In this document: one piece after another, positions 15,897 to 25,526 of the stretch
Numbering within the stretch: the stretch's first letter is position 1
Layout of the letters: every line of letters begins with the position of its first letter
NCBI GenBank assembly: GCA_937898885.1
Contig: CALDKD010000001.1
Coordinates: forward strand, 1 to 51,180
Direction: 5' to 3'
DNA: 51,180 nt
Source: an uncultured Bacteroidales bacterium
Lineage (GTDB): Bacteria > Bacteroidota > Bacteroidia > Bacteroidales > Bacteroidaceae
Notes under the pieces: generated by a model
What the model saw: the letters and a program-made list of their open reading frames with translations, nothing else
Databases searched by the model: none
What the model was told of the DNA's origin: nothing
Translations under genes and position numbers: made by a program

Positions 15897-18800
15897 TCAA
15901 TTGAGGATGTAACGCAATCCTAACTGCAGATACCAGCAGTTTACAGTACTCTGAAGAGGCTCAAAAGCATTCTTCAGCAAACCGCTATTGTTTGAGTACA
16001 GCGTATAAAGCGGACGGCCTTCGGTATCTGTTCCTGCAAAATTCAATATCCTCCCATCGTTACAGGCTGTCGGCGTCTGGCACACACCCCATTTGCTGTT
16101 TATCAGATTGCCTGCGTTCATGAGATCAACCGACAGCTGAATTTTGTGCTCATTACTACCGCTGCCAATGCGGAATGTCTCTGCTACACGGATATCAAAA
16201 CGGTTCAGCCACGGCATCAAGGCATCGTTTGCACCGGCATAACCACCCTTATGGCGGCTCAGATACTTGTCATTGCAGACAAAATCCCAGAATGCATCCT
16301 GCTGCTGTTCTGCAGAGTACTGACCATTGTCAACAAAAATCACCTCGTCTTTTGATGCTGGAATATAAATAAGGTCATTCACTACCCCATCACCATTCAT
16401 ATCATTGTTGCACATATAACTGTACCTGCCTGTGTTGGAGCCGGTATAGAAGAGTCCTACAGCAGTGGCGAACCGTTTGCCGTGACTAATTGAATAGGTC
16501 AGCGCGGCCAGTACTCTGTGCGGCATTACGTATGCCGACGAGCGAGACACTTCCTCATTCGGATCATTGATGGAGGCAGTGTTCTTCCAAGTTGAGTAAA
16601 GTGATGAGCCAACCATATCTGAGACAGCCTTGGAGTCCTGACGTATGTAAGATACCTCAAGTTTCAGGTTGCGTACAGGCTCAAGGCTCGCCGTTGCGGC
16701 AAAGGACCAGCTGTAGCCGTATTTTGTGTTGCATAGCAACATGGCTCCACCAGTCACATTGTCGTATAGCAATGGAGAGTTCTCACCTATCACTGCATCA
16801 CCCCAGCGATAGTTCAATCTCTGATCGGCTCCGTAGAAACGTATGAAATCCTTATAGTTGTGAAGGTTGAGATTTCTTGCATAAACCGCATTGATATCCT
16901 TGTTGAAGATACCCTCCAGTGATATGGATGCAGGGAATCCTGCCGGAATGTCCCAGTCTGCCGCAAATGATGCCTTCAGGACCTGTGGCAGTTTGAAATC
17001 ATCGGCCACACCGCATAGTGTAGCGCTCTTTACGGGTGCATTGGCATTTGCCTTCATTGGATAGCCCTGGCTCTTGAGATATGCTCTCATATCCTCTGGC
17101 GTGTGAGGGAAATTGCCGGCTAGTCCGGAAAGCACACCATTGTTGTCATTGCTTACAACTACAGTATTCTGAAGCATATTACTGTAGTTTGGCATATTTG
17201 TGAGAAATACCATCGGTACACGTCCTGCGAACAGTCCCGCACCTCCGCGCAATACGATGTCACCCTTACCGGTGATGTCCCAGTTGAAACCTACTCTTGG
17301 AGATAGATGGACGGAAATGTCTGGCCAGCGTCCGCTGTCAATGACCGGAGAATCCCAGTCTTTGGGAACACTCTCTTTCTCTGAGTAGTAATGCCTGGTC
17401 CAGTCAAGAGCACGATAGGACAGGTTTGTCTGCAGAGGCTCGTAATATCCAGTGACATCGGCACGCAGACCATATGTAAGCCGCAGTCTCTCTCCAATCT
17501 CAGTCTCACTTTGCATGAATGCCGTACCTTGTCCAAGCGAGCTCTTTGAGGCTGAGTCATCAATACCGTCGTAGCCGTATGTGTATCCGAATGCTATTGG
17601 TGCCTTGCCACTCTCGAAATCCTCAATTGAGGCGTATTTGTAATAGCCTGTCCCATACATCATATAATTGGTTGCCACTCTCTGGAACTCGTAGCTGATT
17701 CCGGCAGTGAGAGTGCTGTGACCGGCTACCCAGCGCAGATGATCACTGGCACTGTAGGTATAGGCATTATTGCCGGTATTAAGTGAGAACAACTCATATC
17801 CCGCGCTCATAAACATATCGTTGTCTTTCCAGATATCAACGTGTGGAAAAAGGTCGGAATCTGAGCCACGGCTGTTACCAACCATGGATGTTGTAAGAAG
17901 GAGACGGTTGTTCAGACGGCCGAGACGGCTGTTCAACTCTGCCACAACAGACCAGGCGACATCGCGTACGGTGTAACAGTTATTCCGGAAAGCATACGAG
18001 TTCTTCGATATTCTGTTTGACGGAGACTTTACTCCCACAGTGCTGTTATTGTTCGGGGTAGTCCACTGACTGTTCTCCGTGTAATTGTATCGGACCATAA
18101 GGTTGTGATTACCAGAGATGTTCCAATCCAGACGCGCAAGAAGCTTGCAATTGGTCAGTCCACCATCTGACAGATCTGTTCCACCTGCCTGATACCCATA
18201 TTTGGAAAGTGCCGCAGAGAAACGATCCATATCATTCCGTGTCACGCGGCTTATCATAGCGGCGCCATCGCCTACACCATCTTCAGAGAGCCTCCACTGC
18301 GATATTGGCTCCGGCTTGCGTTCAAACTCTCCGTTTACAAAGAAGAAAAGCCTGTCTCGCAGCAAAGGTCCGCCCAAAGAAACCCCATATATGGACTTTG
18401 CTTCTGTCAGACGCTCTCCCAATTCTATTCCATAAACCTTGTTTCCGCGAAGCCTCTCACTGCTCTGAAATGTATATGCTGATGCCTTGAATGTATTGCT
18501 GCCCGACTTTGTAACAGCATTGATGCCGCCACCGGTGAAATTGCTCTGGCGCACGTCATACGGTGCGATAACTACCTGTACCTCATCTACGGCATCCACA
18601 GAGACCGGGCTGCCGCCACCTGGCAGATCGGACGAGAGGCCAAAACTGTTGCTGAGACTAGCTCCGTCTATGTTAAGAGTAGTCATTCGCCCGTCCCGTC
18701 CTGCCATGGAGTTATCTGTTCCACTGTATATTGATAGTCGTGTATAGTCCAGAAGGCTTCTCTCTATTGACGGAAGCAGTTCCAGGCGCTCGTTCTTTAT

Positions 18801-19202
18801 GCTGTATGTCTGCCCGGTCTTTGTCTCATTGAAATGGCTGTACTCCGCAGAGATATCAATGTCCTGAAGCATATTGTCATCGACAATCATCTCAACATCA
18901 AGCACATATTCCTCTCCTAACGACAAACGTATTCCAGAGCGGATGCAGGTCTCATATCCGACATAACTAAAGACGGCATCATAAATTCCCGGTCTGAGGC
19001 CGGAGATTGAATACACACCATATCTGTTAGTGGTTGTTCCATAACTGCTACCTTGATCGTTGCTGGAGAACTGAATGCTCACACTCTCCAGAAACTTATC
19101 TCCACATCTCACACGACCAGTCACTCCCGCAGAAGTATTCTGAGCAGGAGCAACGACGGACGCCAGCAAAAACACTGCTATAAGCAGCAAACGTCTATAC
19201 AC
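15897..19202 (-). CDS. Oar-like TonB-dependent outer-membrane receptor
   Basis: This 1101-aa protein has a signal peptide (MYRRLLLIAVFLLASVVAPAQ). A carboxypeptidase-regulatory-like beta domain follows (about 27-110; VTGRVRCGDKFLESV...YGVYSISGLRPGIYDAVFSYVGYET). Next is a plug-like region (about 115-235; MTTLNIDGASLSNSFG, VDEVQVVIAPYDVRQSNFTGGGINAVTKSGSN) and then a long beta-barrel ending WYLQLGLRYILN. The VDEVQV...GGxINAVTKSGTN pattern marks the Oar/carboxypeptidase-regulatory TonB receptors rather than SusC, and no SusD gene is near. The substrate is unknown. The start codon is GTG at 19200-19202. It lies 22 nt after aspS on the same strand. Confidence 0.88.
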   Translation of the reverse strand: MYRRLLLIAVFLLASVVAPAQNTSAGVTGRVRCGDKFLESVSIQFSSNDQGSSYGTTTNRYGVYSISGLRPGIYDAVFSYVGYETCIRSGIRLSLGEEYVLDVEMIVDDNMLQDIDISAEYSHFNETKTGQTYSIKNERLELLPSIERSLLDYTRLSIYSGTDNSMAGRDGRMTTLNIDGASLSNSFGLSSDLPGGGSPVSVDAVDEVQVVIAPYDVRQSNFTGGGINAVTKSGSNTFKASAYTFQSSERLRGNKVYGIELGERLTEAKSIYGVSLGGPLLRDRLFFFVNGEFERKPEPISQWRLSEDGVGDGAAMISRVTRNDMDRFSAALSKYGYQAGGTDLSDGGLTNCKLLARLDWNISGNHNLMVRYNYTENSQWTTPNNNSTVGVKSPSNRISKNSYAFRNNCYTVRDVAWSVVAELNSRLGRLNNRLLLTTSMVGNSRGSDSDLFPHVDIWKDNDMFMSAGYELFSLNTGNNAYTYSASDHLRWVAGHSTLTAGISYEFQRVATNYMMYGTGYYKYASIEDFESGKAPIAFGYTYGYDGIDDSASKSSLGQGTAFMQSETEIGERLRLTYGLRADVTGYYEPLQTNLSYRALDWTRHYYSEKESVPKDWDSPVIDSGRWPDISVHLSPRVGFNWDITGKGDIVLRGGAGLFAGRVPMVFLTNMPNYSNMLQNTVVVSNDNNGVLSGLAGNFPHTPEDMRAYLKSQGYPMKANANAPVKSATLCGVADDFKLPQVLKASFAADWDIPAGFPASISLEGIFNKDINAVYARNLNLHNYKDFIRFYGADQRLNYRWGDAVIGENSPLLYDNVTGGAMLLCNTKYGYSWSFAATASLEPVRNLKLEVSYIRQDSKAVSDMVGSSLYSTWKNTASINDPNEEVSRSSAYVMPHRVLAALTYSISHGKRFATAVGLFYTGSNTGRYSYMCNNDMNGDGVVNDLIYIPASKDEVIFVDNGQYSAEQQQDAFWDFVCNDKYLSRHKGGYAGANDALMPWLNRFDIRVAETFRIGSGSNEHKIQLSVDLMNAGNLINSKWGVCQTPTACNDGRILNFAGTDTEGRPLYTLYSNNSGLLKNAFEPLQSTVNCWYLQLGLRYILN

Positions 19203-19224
19203 TTTCTATCAATTGATTATGTTA

Positions 19225-20982
19225 TTACTGCGGCAGGTCAACCTTCAAGTGTAGCTCATCAAACTGCACCTGGTCAAGCGGCCCGGGCGCATCAAGCATG
19301 ACATCGCGTCCGGAGTTATTCTTCGGGAATGCAATGCAGTCGCGGATGCTGTCAAGACCAGCGAAGATGCTTACGAACCTGTCAAGACCGAAAGCCAGAC
19401 CTCCGTGAGGTGGCGCACCATACTTGAATGCGTTCATCAGAAAGCCGAATTTCTCCTGAGCCTGCTCCGGCGTGAAGCCAAGCACTTTAAATATGGTAGC
19501 CTGCAACTTACTGTCGTGAATTCTGATTGAGCCTCCGCCTACCTCTATACCGTTGATTACCATATCGTATGCGTTAGCACGAACACTCGCAGGGTCGGTA
19601 TCGAGCAATGGCACATCCTCCGGCTTTGGGCTTGTGAACGGATGATGCATAGCCATCAGGCGATTCTCCTCATCGCTCCACTCATACATCGGGAAATCAA
19701 TGACCCAAAGACAAGCGAATTTACTCTTGTCACGCAAGCCAAGCTGGCGTGCCACCTCAAGGCGAAGCTCAGACAGCTGTTTGCGGGTCTTCATCGCGTC
19801 ATCACCGCTGAGAATCAGAATAAGGTCACCTGCCTCTGCGTTAAATGCGGCCTTGACCTGCTGCAGTATCTCCTGACTGTAAAACTTGTCAACACTTGAC
19901 TTGACAGTACCATCGGCCTCAACACGGGCATAGACCATACCTTTGGCACCTATTTGCGGACGCTTCACATAGTCCGTAAGCTGATCCAGTTGCTTGCGTG
20001 TGTATGTGGCAGCGCCTTTGGCGCATATACCTCCAATGTAGGCTGCGTTGTCAAATACGGCAAAGCCCTGCCCTTTCATAATGTCCATCAGCTCAACAAA
20101 TCTCATATCAAAGCGTAGATCAGGTTTGTCAGAGCCATAGTACTTCATGGCATCCTGCCAGGTCATGCGTTGGAAAGGAGCTGTCATCTCAATGCCTAAG
20201 ATGTTTTTGAACAAATGCTTAGCCATTGCCTCAAAAACTTCCAGAATATCTTCCTGCTCCACAAACGACATCTCACAGTCAATCTGGGTGAACTCCGGCT
20301 GACGGTCAGCGCGAAGGTCCTCATCACGGAAACATTTTGCAATCTGGAAATATCTGTCAAAACCTGATACCATAAGCAGCTGCTTCAGAATCTGCGGACT
20401 CTGTGGAAGCGCATAGAACTGTCCTGGATTCATTCTGGACGGAACAACGAAATCACGTGCTCCCTCAGGTGTCGAGTTGATGAGAATCGGAGTCTCAACC
20501 TCCATAAAGTCTCTGTCATCAAGAAACTTACGTATCTCCATCACCATCTTGTGGCGAAGCTCAAGATTCTTGCGCACACAACCGCGGCGCAGGTCAAGGT
20601 AGCGGTATTTCATGCGGATGTCGTCACCTCCATCGCTCTCGTCCTCTATTGTAAATGGTGGTGTGAGAGCCGCATTGATGACATTCAACGCACTGACTGC
20701 TATCTCTATATCGCCAGTCGGCATCTTGGGGTTCTTGCTCGAACGCTCTGAGACGATGCCTCTCACCTGAATCACAAACTCACGCCCCAGACGGTTCGCC
20801 TGCTCGCAAAGTTCCGCATTTGTCTGCTCATCGAAGACAAGCTGAGTGATACCATACCTGTCGCGTATGTCAACGAACGTCATACCGCCCATCTTTCGGG
20901 TTCTCTGAACCCATCCGGCCAAGGTAACCTCCTTGCCGCAATCGGAGATTCTCAACTCTCCGCAAGTCCTGTTTCTATACAT
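19225..20982 (-). CDS. aspS: Aspartyl-tRNA synthetase
   Basis: This 585-aa class IIb synthetase charges tRNA-Asp. The start is set at MYRNRTCGELRISDCGKEV, because a longer in-frame extension to 21120 would run past the divergent promoter and does not resemble the family. The anticodon-binding OB fold is at the N-terminus (VTLAGWVQRTRKMGGMTFVDIRD). Class II motif 2 is CFRDEDLRADRQPEFTQID, the bacterial insertion domain follows, and motif 3 is PHGGLAFGLDRFV near the C-terminus. A -7 element lies about 27 nt upstream. The Oar-like receptor gene follows after 22 nt and may share its transcript. Confidence 0.95.
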   Translation of the reverse strand: MYRNRTCGELRISDCGKEVTLAGWVQRTRKMGGMTFVDIRDRYGITQLVFDEQTNAELCEQANRLGREFVIQVRGIVSERSSKNPKMPTGDIEIAVSALNVINAALTPPFTIEDESDGGDDIRMKYRYLDLRRGCVRKNLELRHKMVMEIRKFLDDRDFMEVETPILINSTPEGARDFVVPSRMNPGQFYALPQSPQILKQLLMVSGFDRYFQIAKCFRDEDLRADRQPEFTQIDCEMSFVEQEDILEVFEAMAKHLFKNILGIEMTAPFQRMTWQDAMKYYGSDKPDLRFDMRFVELMDIMKGQGFAVFDNAAYIGGICAKGAATYTRKQLDQLTDYVKRPQIGAKGMVYARVEADGTVKSSVDKFYSQEILQQVKAAFNAEAGDLILILSGDDAMKTRKQLSELRLEVARQLGLRDKSKFACLWVIDFPMYEWSDEENRLMAMHHPFTSPKPEDVPLLDTDPASVRANAYDMVINGIEVGGGSIRIHDSKLQATIFKVLGFTPEQAQEKFGFLMNAFKYGAPPHGGLAFGLDRFVSIFAGLDSIRDCIAFPKNNSGRDVMLDAPGPLDQVQFDELHLKVDLPQ

Positions 20983-21008
20983 ATTGTCAGATTGGAAACT
21001 ATTTTTTG

Positions 21009-21016
21009 CAAAATTA
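21009..21016 (-). promoter_or_regulatory. -7 element of aspS
   Basis: CAAAATTA reads TAATTTTG on the minus strand. The -33 is uncertain (TTTC at 23 nt). It is close to the divergent promoter at 21059. Confidence 0.45.
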
Positions 21017-21058
21017 GTGCTTTTCCACTTTATTTGTGTGAAAAACCGGAGCATATAT

Positions 21059-21089
21059 TTTGATTTCGCTATTTCTTGCGTTAATTTTG
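21059..21089 (+). promoter_or_regulatory. Promoter of the AraC-type gene
   Basis: TTTG (21059-21062) and TAATTTTG (21082-21089) are 19 nt apart. Transcription should start near 21096, which rules out the earlier in-frame ATG at 21060 as the translation start. Confidence 0.7.
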
Positions 21090-21128
21090 CCAATGCGACT
21101 GATGCCGGAACATCTAACACTTATTGAT

Positions 21129-21761
21129 ATGACAAATCTGACACTAATTGGGTTGTTGATCACAGCTGTAAATCTGCTGTGGTCCGTTATGAACATTCAT
21201 GCCAGCAAACGAAAATCTCAAAGAATCAAAAAGCCTGTCATGGATTACAGGCTATCGGGTAACAATGTGTTTCCTGATTCTGCTGACTCGCATATAAATA
21301 GTTCTAAAAAAGCTGATTACGGAAAAATTCTAAAGGAGAGGCAAGGCAAACTCACTGACTATGGAATAAATGAGCCGGATGTTGATTATGATATACTTGT
21401 TGACAGACGAAAGATCAACGATATGGAATTCATGAGCACCGTCCGGAAAATTCTGGAAAAAAACATAAGCAATCCAAATTACTCAGTTACGCAATTTTGC
21501 TCAGATACCAACAGGGAACCGTCTGGAGTATTCCGGAAATTCAAAAGGATTATCGGCATGACTCCTTCCAAATATATTGATCTCAAGCGCATTGAATTGG
21601 CAACAAAAGAAATGGAATCCAATCCGGATTTAACTGATGAGCATCTCGCCCGGGAATACGGATTCAAATCAACATTCGCGTTTCAGAACAAGTTCAGCGA
21701 GTTCCGGCAGGTCAGCACCCGGGAATTCCGGAATGAATTAAAAAAACAACGGCCTGAATGA
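21129..21761 (+). CDS. Membrane-anchored AraC-type DNA-binding protein
   Basis: This is a 210-aa protein if started at MTNLTLIGLL; ATGs at 21093 and 21102 are alternatives. A single hydrophobic helix covers about residues 4-22 (LTLIGLLITAVNLLWSVM) followed by a basic stretch (ASKRKSQRIKK), giving a cytoplasmic body. The C-terminal ~100 residues form an AraC/XylS helix-turn-helix pair: ISNPNYSVTQFCSDTNREPSGVFRKFKRIIGMTPSKYIDLKRIELA, then DEHLAREYGFKSTFAFQNKFSE. There is no sensor domain between them. It has its own promoter, divergent from aspS. Targets are unknown; the lipoprotein and AsmA-like genes downstream are candidates. Confidence 0.75.
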   Translation: MTNLTLIGLLITAVNLLWSVMNIHASKRKSQRIKKPVMDYRLSGNNVFPDSADSHINSSKKADYGKILKERQGKLTDYGINEPDVDYDILVDRRKINDMEFMSTVRKILEKNISNPNYSVTQFCSDTNREPSGVFRKFKRIIGMTPSKYIDLKRIELATKEMESNPDLTDEHLAREYGFKSTFAFQNKFSEFRQVSTREFRNELKKQRPE

Positions 21762-21784
21762 ATTAAGGTATTATGTTATTTTGC

Positions 21785-21792
21785 TACCTTTG
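21785..21792 (+). promoter_or_regulatory. -7 element before the small lipoprotein gene
   Basis: TACCTTTG matches TAnnTTTG, 31 nt before the start codon. No TTTG is seen at the -33 position. Confidence 0.45.
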
Positions 21793-21823
21793 CATTATAT
21801 AAAATGTGTAATGTGATACGTGT

Positions 21824-22195
21824 ATGAGGCAAATATATGGCAGGTTGCTGCTGCTCGTTACAACAGCTTTGCTTATAATGGCAGGCTGTACGCCGGAAGG
21901 TGGAAAAGACAAGGAATTCGATGAGAGTTTCCTTTATGGTAAATGGTACTGTTCCCAGATAGGTCTCTTTTATGAGTTCAACGGTAGCCACACTGGCAAG
22001 TATTACGACTCCAACGATGACGGAAAGTCATTTGAATGGACACTTGACAAAAATGCGCTTCAAATCAAGGCTCTGGGTGAAAACGTACACGTAATCGCCT
22101 ATGAGACTTATATCATCACATCTTTGAATACAAGTACTATGGTGTGCTATGATGAGCAGGATCCAGGTGAGACACTAACGTTCAGAATCCAATGA
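21824..22195 (+). CDS. Small lipocalin-like lipoprotein
   Basis: This 123-aa protein has a lipoprotein signal (MRQIYGRLLLLVTTALLIMAGC, Cys22). The remainder is beta-rich and opens with FLYGKWYCSQIGLFYEFNGSHTGKYYD, the GKW...F...G pattern of lipocalin-like Bacteroidales lipoproteins. The predicted strands continue (SFEWTLDKNALQIKAL, YETYIITSLNTSTMVC). Function is unknown. Its stop codon overlaps the ATG of the AsmA-like gene (ATGA), so the two are translationally coupled. Confidence 0.75.
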   Translation: MRQIYGRLLLLVTTALLIMAGCTPEGGKDKEFDESFLYGKWYCSQIGLFYEFNGSHTGKYYDSNDDGKSFEWTLDKNALQIKALGENVHVIAYETYIITSLNTSTMVCYDEQDPGETLTFRIQ

Positions 22196-25100
22196 AAAAA
22201 GCGCTAAAAGGTCTGGTTATTGCTGTATTGGCACTTCTGGCTCTTGTTATCATAGCAACAGGAGTAGCCAGTTGGATTCTTTTCAGCAAGTCTGGGCTCA
22301 AGAAAACTGCGGCATATGCGATTGAGAATTTCTCTCCCTGCAAAATTGACGTAGGAGATATCAGCCTGTCAATACGTAAGACATTTCCTGAAATCGGTCT
22401 CAGCATAGACGATGTGGTAATCCATAACGTACCCGGCACGGCACCTTCGGACACGATGGCTTACCTTGGAAAACTAACACTCCAGGTGGATGCAGACGCA
22501 TACAGATATGAGAATACAGTCAAAGTGCGGAAAATCTTCCTGGATGATGCCTTAATTGATATCTTCACAGATGCGGAAGGCAACAGGAATATTGACGTTT
22601 TTAAAGACAATGTGCGTGAGAAGGCTGAACGGACATCCACACTGCCCGACTCTCTGGATACCAGGCTTACATTTGATTTGAGCAAACTTTCTCTAAACAA
22701 GGTAAATGCCAGATATACAGACGATGGTAATTGTTCTAAGGCATCTGTCAAGAATCTGTCGGTTGATGCCACAGGGCATCTCAAGCCATCGCTAGTCGGA
22801 AACGCTGATATTGATATTCAATCAGACGGCATTGAGTTCTCAAATGGTGACACTCTGATTACCGCAGCTGATTGCGAAGGTGTAGGAATAAAGGCAAACG
22901 TTTCCCTGCAGAAACATATCGCAGACGGAAATGTAGAGCTGCATATCACATCGGCAGGTGCCATTGCCGGAGGCATCAGCACTGTTATGTCAGGACTAGA
23001 CATAGGTCTTGACGGAAAATGTGACCTTGATGAGAAAAGCGTGGATGGAGACATCTCATTGCGGTCAAGCTTGGCAAAAGCTGATGCATCGTCCTTCAAC
23101 GCTACGGCAGAATCACTTGACCTTACGGTTGATGCTGACGGCAAATACTCTTTGAATGACATTATCAACGCTGTCGTCAAGGCCAAGACCGGCAATGTCA
23201 GAATAAGGCTGAACGGTGAGTCTCCCATATCTTCCAGCTTTGACAATATTGGACTGAGTCTATCAACAAAAGCAGATGCCGGCAAGCAGGATGGCATCGC
23301 AGACATATCGCTGACGGCAGGCGGAGTCGCGTTGAATATGGAAGGCGGCAATCCAATACAGTTTGCATCGAAGATGCTTGAATTGAATGCGGACGGCTTT
23401 AAAGACGGTGATATAATTAATTGTAGTCCAAATATATACTCTAGCGAGACCAATCTTTTATATGGAAATGAGACATATATTCCTGAATGGCCGGTCAGAC
23501 TATATCTTCCATTTGCCACAGACACTACATTCAGACATTTCAATATAGGAAAAGGTGACATATCACTCAATAACCAGGAAATCTCCCTGCAGGTAGAATG
23601 CGATCTTGCCGGGAATGGAGATATTGACGCCGATGCATCTGTCAGCTTTGAAAGACTTGATATCGCAACCTTGTTGTCAATGCTTCCAAGCAATTTGGAA
23701 CCTGTTATAGAGGGAATAGTTGCGAATGGACTACTCAGTCTCAATGCCAAAGGAAAGGCCTCTTTGAAAGACGGAATTCTCATTCTGGACAACACCAGAG
23801 CCGATGTCAATGCTGACAAATTCTCCGGAGAGTTAAATGACTCCATCTCGGCAATTGCGGACAAACTCAGCATATCCATCAGAAAATCCGGCAAATCTAC
23901 TTTAGACCACGGCACATACCTTGCTGATATAAAAGCGGATAACCTGAAAGCCGGCATTGTCTCAAATACTCCTGTCAACGCGTCACTCAACGGGTTGGAC
24001 GTGAAGGCGGACCTTGGCCATATTCTTGACAAGGAAGCATTCCGGAGCGTTAGCGCAGACATAAAGATGAGAGGTGTGAGCGCCGGGATGGATACAATTC
24101 AGGCAAGTTTCAGTGAGGCAGGAATCAATGGAAGTTACGCCATCAAGGCTGCCACAAAAGAACAGGAAGGTCTTGATGCCGTAGTATCACTGAGTGGTTT
24201 GGAAACCAGACTCGGGGATGCGCTAAGCGCACAGGCCGGTATGGTGAATGTAAGCGCTAAGGCGCGTCTTGACACCACCAGACAGGATTTTCTGCTTCGA
24301 TGGAAGCCTGATCTTCAGGTTAGGTTGAGCGAAGTGGCTGTGAGCCAGATGTCGGTGCCGCTTTCTGTCCCGGAACTTGACTTTGATTTCTCACTTGGTA
24401 AGTTCGATATATCGGAGAGCAGGATTAACTTCGGTCGATCCAGTTTCTCCATTTCAGGAGATATACGCGATATTGGAGCATTCCTTGATCAAGTAGGAGA
24501 TATGGAGGGAACTCTTGAATTTGAGTCTGACTATACAGATATGGATGAATTGATGGCGTTTATCAGCGGATTTGGCCGCGAAGACGCATCGGCAAACACC
24601 AAAAGCAAGACGTTCGCAGTACTTGACAATACTACTCAAATATCTGATACTCTGACTGTCAACGCAATTAATGGAGAGCCTGATCCTTTCATCGTCCCAG
24701 AGAGGATTAACATCGCGTTGAACACCCATATTAAAGAGATGGATTTCAACCGTCACAGATTCCACGACCTTGGCGGAGACATAACAATCAAGGATGGTAC
24801 ACTCGTTTTGCAAGAGTTGGGATTCTCATCCGATGCTGCTGAGATGCAGCTGACGGCAATATACAAGACACCAGAAACCAATGACCTCTATACCGGACTT
24901 GATTTTCACCTGCTTAACATAAAGATTGACGAATTGATTGACCTTATACCGTCGGTTGACTCAATCGTGCCTATGTTGAAATCGTTTGACGGACGCGCAC
25001 AGTTCCATCTTGCCGCCGAGACTCACCTGAACGGATGGTATATGCCCAAAATGCCTACCCTGATTGGCGCGGCGGCAATTGAAGGCAAAGACCTGCAAGT

Positions 25101-25518
25101 AATGGACAACGAGGTGTTCAACAGCATCAAGAAAAAGCTGCTGATGAGCGGTAAGGCTGAAAACAAGATAGACAGTCTGTCGGTTGAGCTTCAGGTATTG
25201 CGGAATAAGGTTGATTTATACCCGTTCCTGGTTCATATGGACCGTTACAGCGCTGTTATCGGAGGGCGGCACAATATAAACAAGGCACTGGATTGCAATT
25301 ACCATATCTCAATTACCCAGACTCCCCTGCCCGTACGTCTTGGGGTAAACATCTCCGGAGCCTTGTCTGACATTGCGGCAAAGCCGATGAGACACATCAA
25401 ACTTGGCAAATGTCTGTACGATAAGACATTCAGCCAAAAGCAGATGAATGCTACCGACGAGAGAATACTTGAGATGAAGTCGGCTATATCAGAGACGCTG
25501 AAAAGCAACGTCAGGTAG
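22192..25518 (+). CDS. AsmA-like envelope protein
   Basis: This 1108-aa protein has one N-terminal membrane helix (KGLVIAVLALLALVIIATGVASWILF). It then has an AsmA-type start (ALIDIFTDAEGNRNIDVF, IFLDDA) and a very long beta-helical body in the periplasm, ending with LPVRLGVNISGALSDIAAKPMRHIKLGKCLY. AsmA/TamB-like proteins form hydrophobic grooves thought to carry phospholipids between membranes or assist outer-membrane biogenesis; that role is inferred here. It overlaps the lipoprotein gene by 4 nt and is convergent with the MBL hydrolase gene only 8 nt later. Confidence 0.85.
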   Translation: MKKALKGLVIAVLALLALVIIATGVASWILFSKSGLKKTAAYAIENFSPCKIDVGDISLSIRKTFPEIGLSIDDVVIHNVPGTAPSDTMAYLGKLTLQVDADAYRYENTVKVRKIFLDDALIDIFTDAEGNRNIDVFKDNVREKAERTSTLPDSLDTRLTFDLSKLSLNKVNARYTDDGNCSKASVKNLSVDATGHLKPSLVGNADIDIQSDGIEFSNGDTLITAADCEGVGIKANVSLQKHIADGNVELHITSAGAIAGGISTVMSGLDIGLDGKCDLDEKSVDGDISLRSSLAKADASSFNATAESLDLTVDADGKYSLNDIINAVVKAKTGNVRIRLNGESPISSSFDNIGLSLSTKADAGKQDGIADISLTAGGVALNMEGGNPIQFASKMLELNADGFKDGDIINCSPNIYSSETNLLYGNETYIPEWPVRLYLPFATDTTFRHFNIGKGDISLNNQEISLQVECDLAGNGDIDADASVSFERLDIATLLSMLPSNLEPVIEGIVANGLLSLNAKGKASLKDGILILDNTRADVNADKFSGELNDSISAIADKLSISIRKSGKSTLDHGTYLADIKADNLKAGIVSNTPVNASLNGLDVKADLGHILDKEAFRSVSADIKMRGVSAGMDTIQASFSEAGINGSYAIKAATKEQEGLDAVVSLSGLETRLGDALSAQAGMVNVSAKARLDTTRQDFLLRWKPDLQVRLSEVAVSQMSVPLSVPELDFDFSLGKFDISESRINFGRSSFSISGDIRDIGAFLDQVGDMEGTLEFESDYTDMDELMAFISGFGREDASANTKSKTFAVLDNTTQISDTLTVNAINGEPDPFIVPERINIALNTHIKEMDFNRHRFHDLGGDITIKDGTLVLQELGFSSDAAEMQLTAIYKTPETNDLYTGLDFHLLNIKIDELIDLIPSVDSIVPMLKSFDGRAQFHLAAETHLNGWYMPKMPTLIGAAAIEGKDLQVMDNEVFNSIKKKLLMSGKAENKIDSLSVELQVLRNKVDLYPFLVHMDRYSAVIGGRHNINKALDCNYHISITQTPLPVRLGVNISGALSDIAAKPMRHIKLGKCLYDKTFSQKQMNATDERILEMKSAISETLKSNVR

Positions 25519-25526
25519 CTGGATTA

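Noticed and set aside
15897..19202. SusC homolog of a polysaccharide utilisation locus
   Set aside because: No SusD gene is adjacent and the plug region follows the Oar/carboxypeptidase-regulatory pattern (INAVTKSGSN).
20983..21120. 46-codon N-terminal extension of aspS
   Set aside because: It does not resemble AspRS sequences and crosses the aspS -7 box; the start MYRNRTCGELRIS gives the normal length.
21060..21128. Earlier start for the AraC-type gene
   Set aside because: The ATG at 21060 lies upstream of a well-formed -33/-7 promoter, so it would not be in the transcript.
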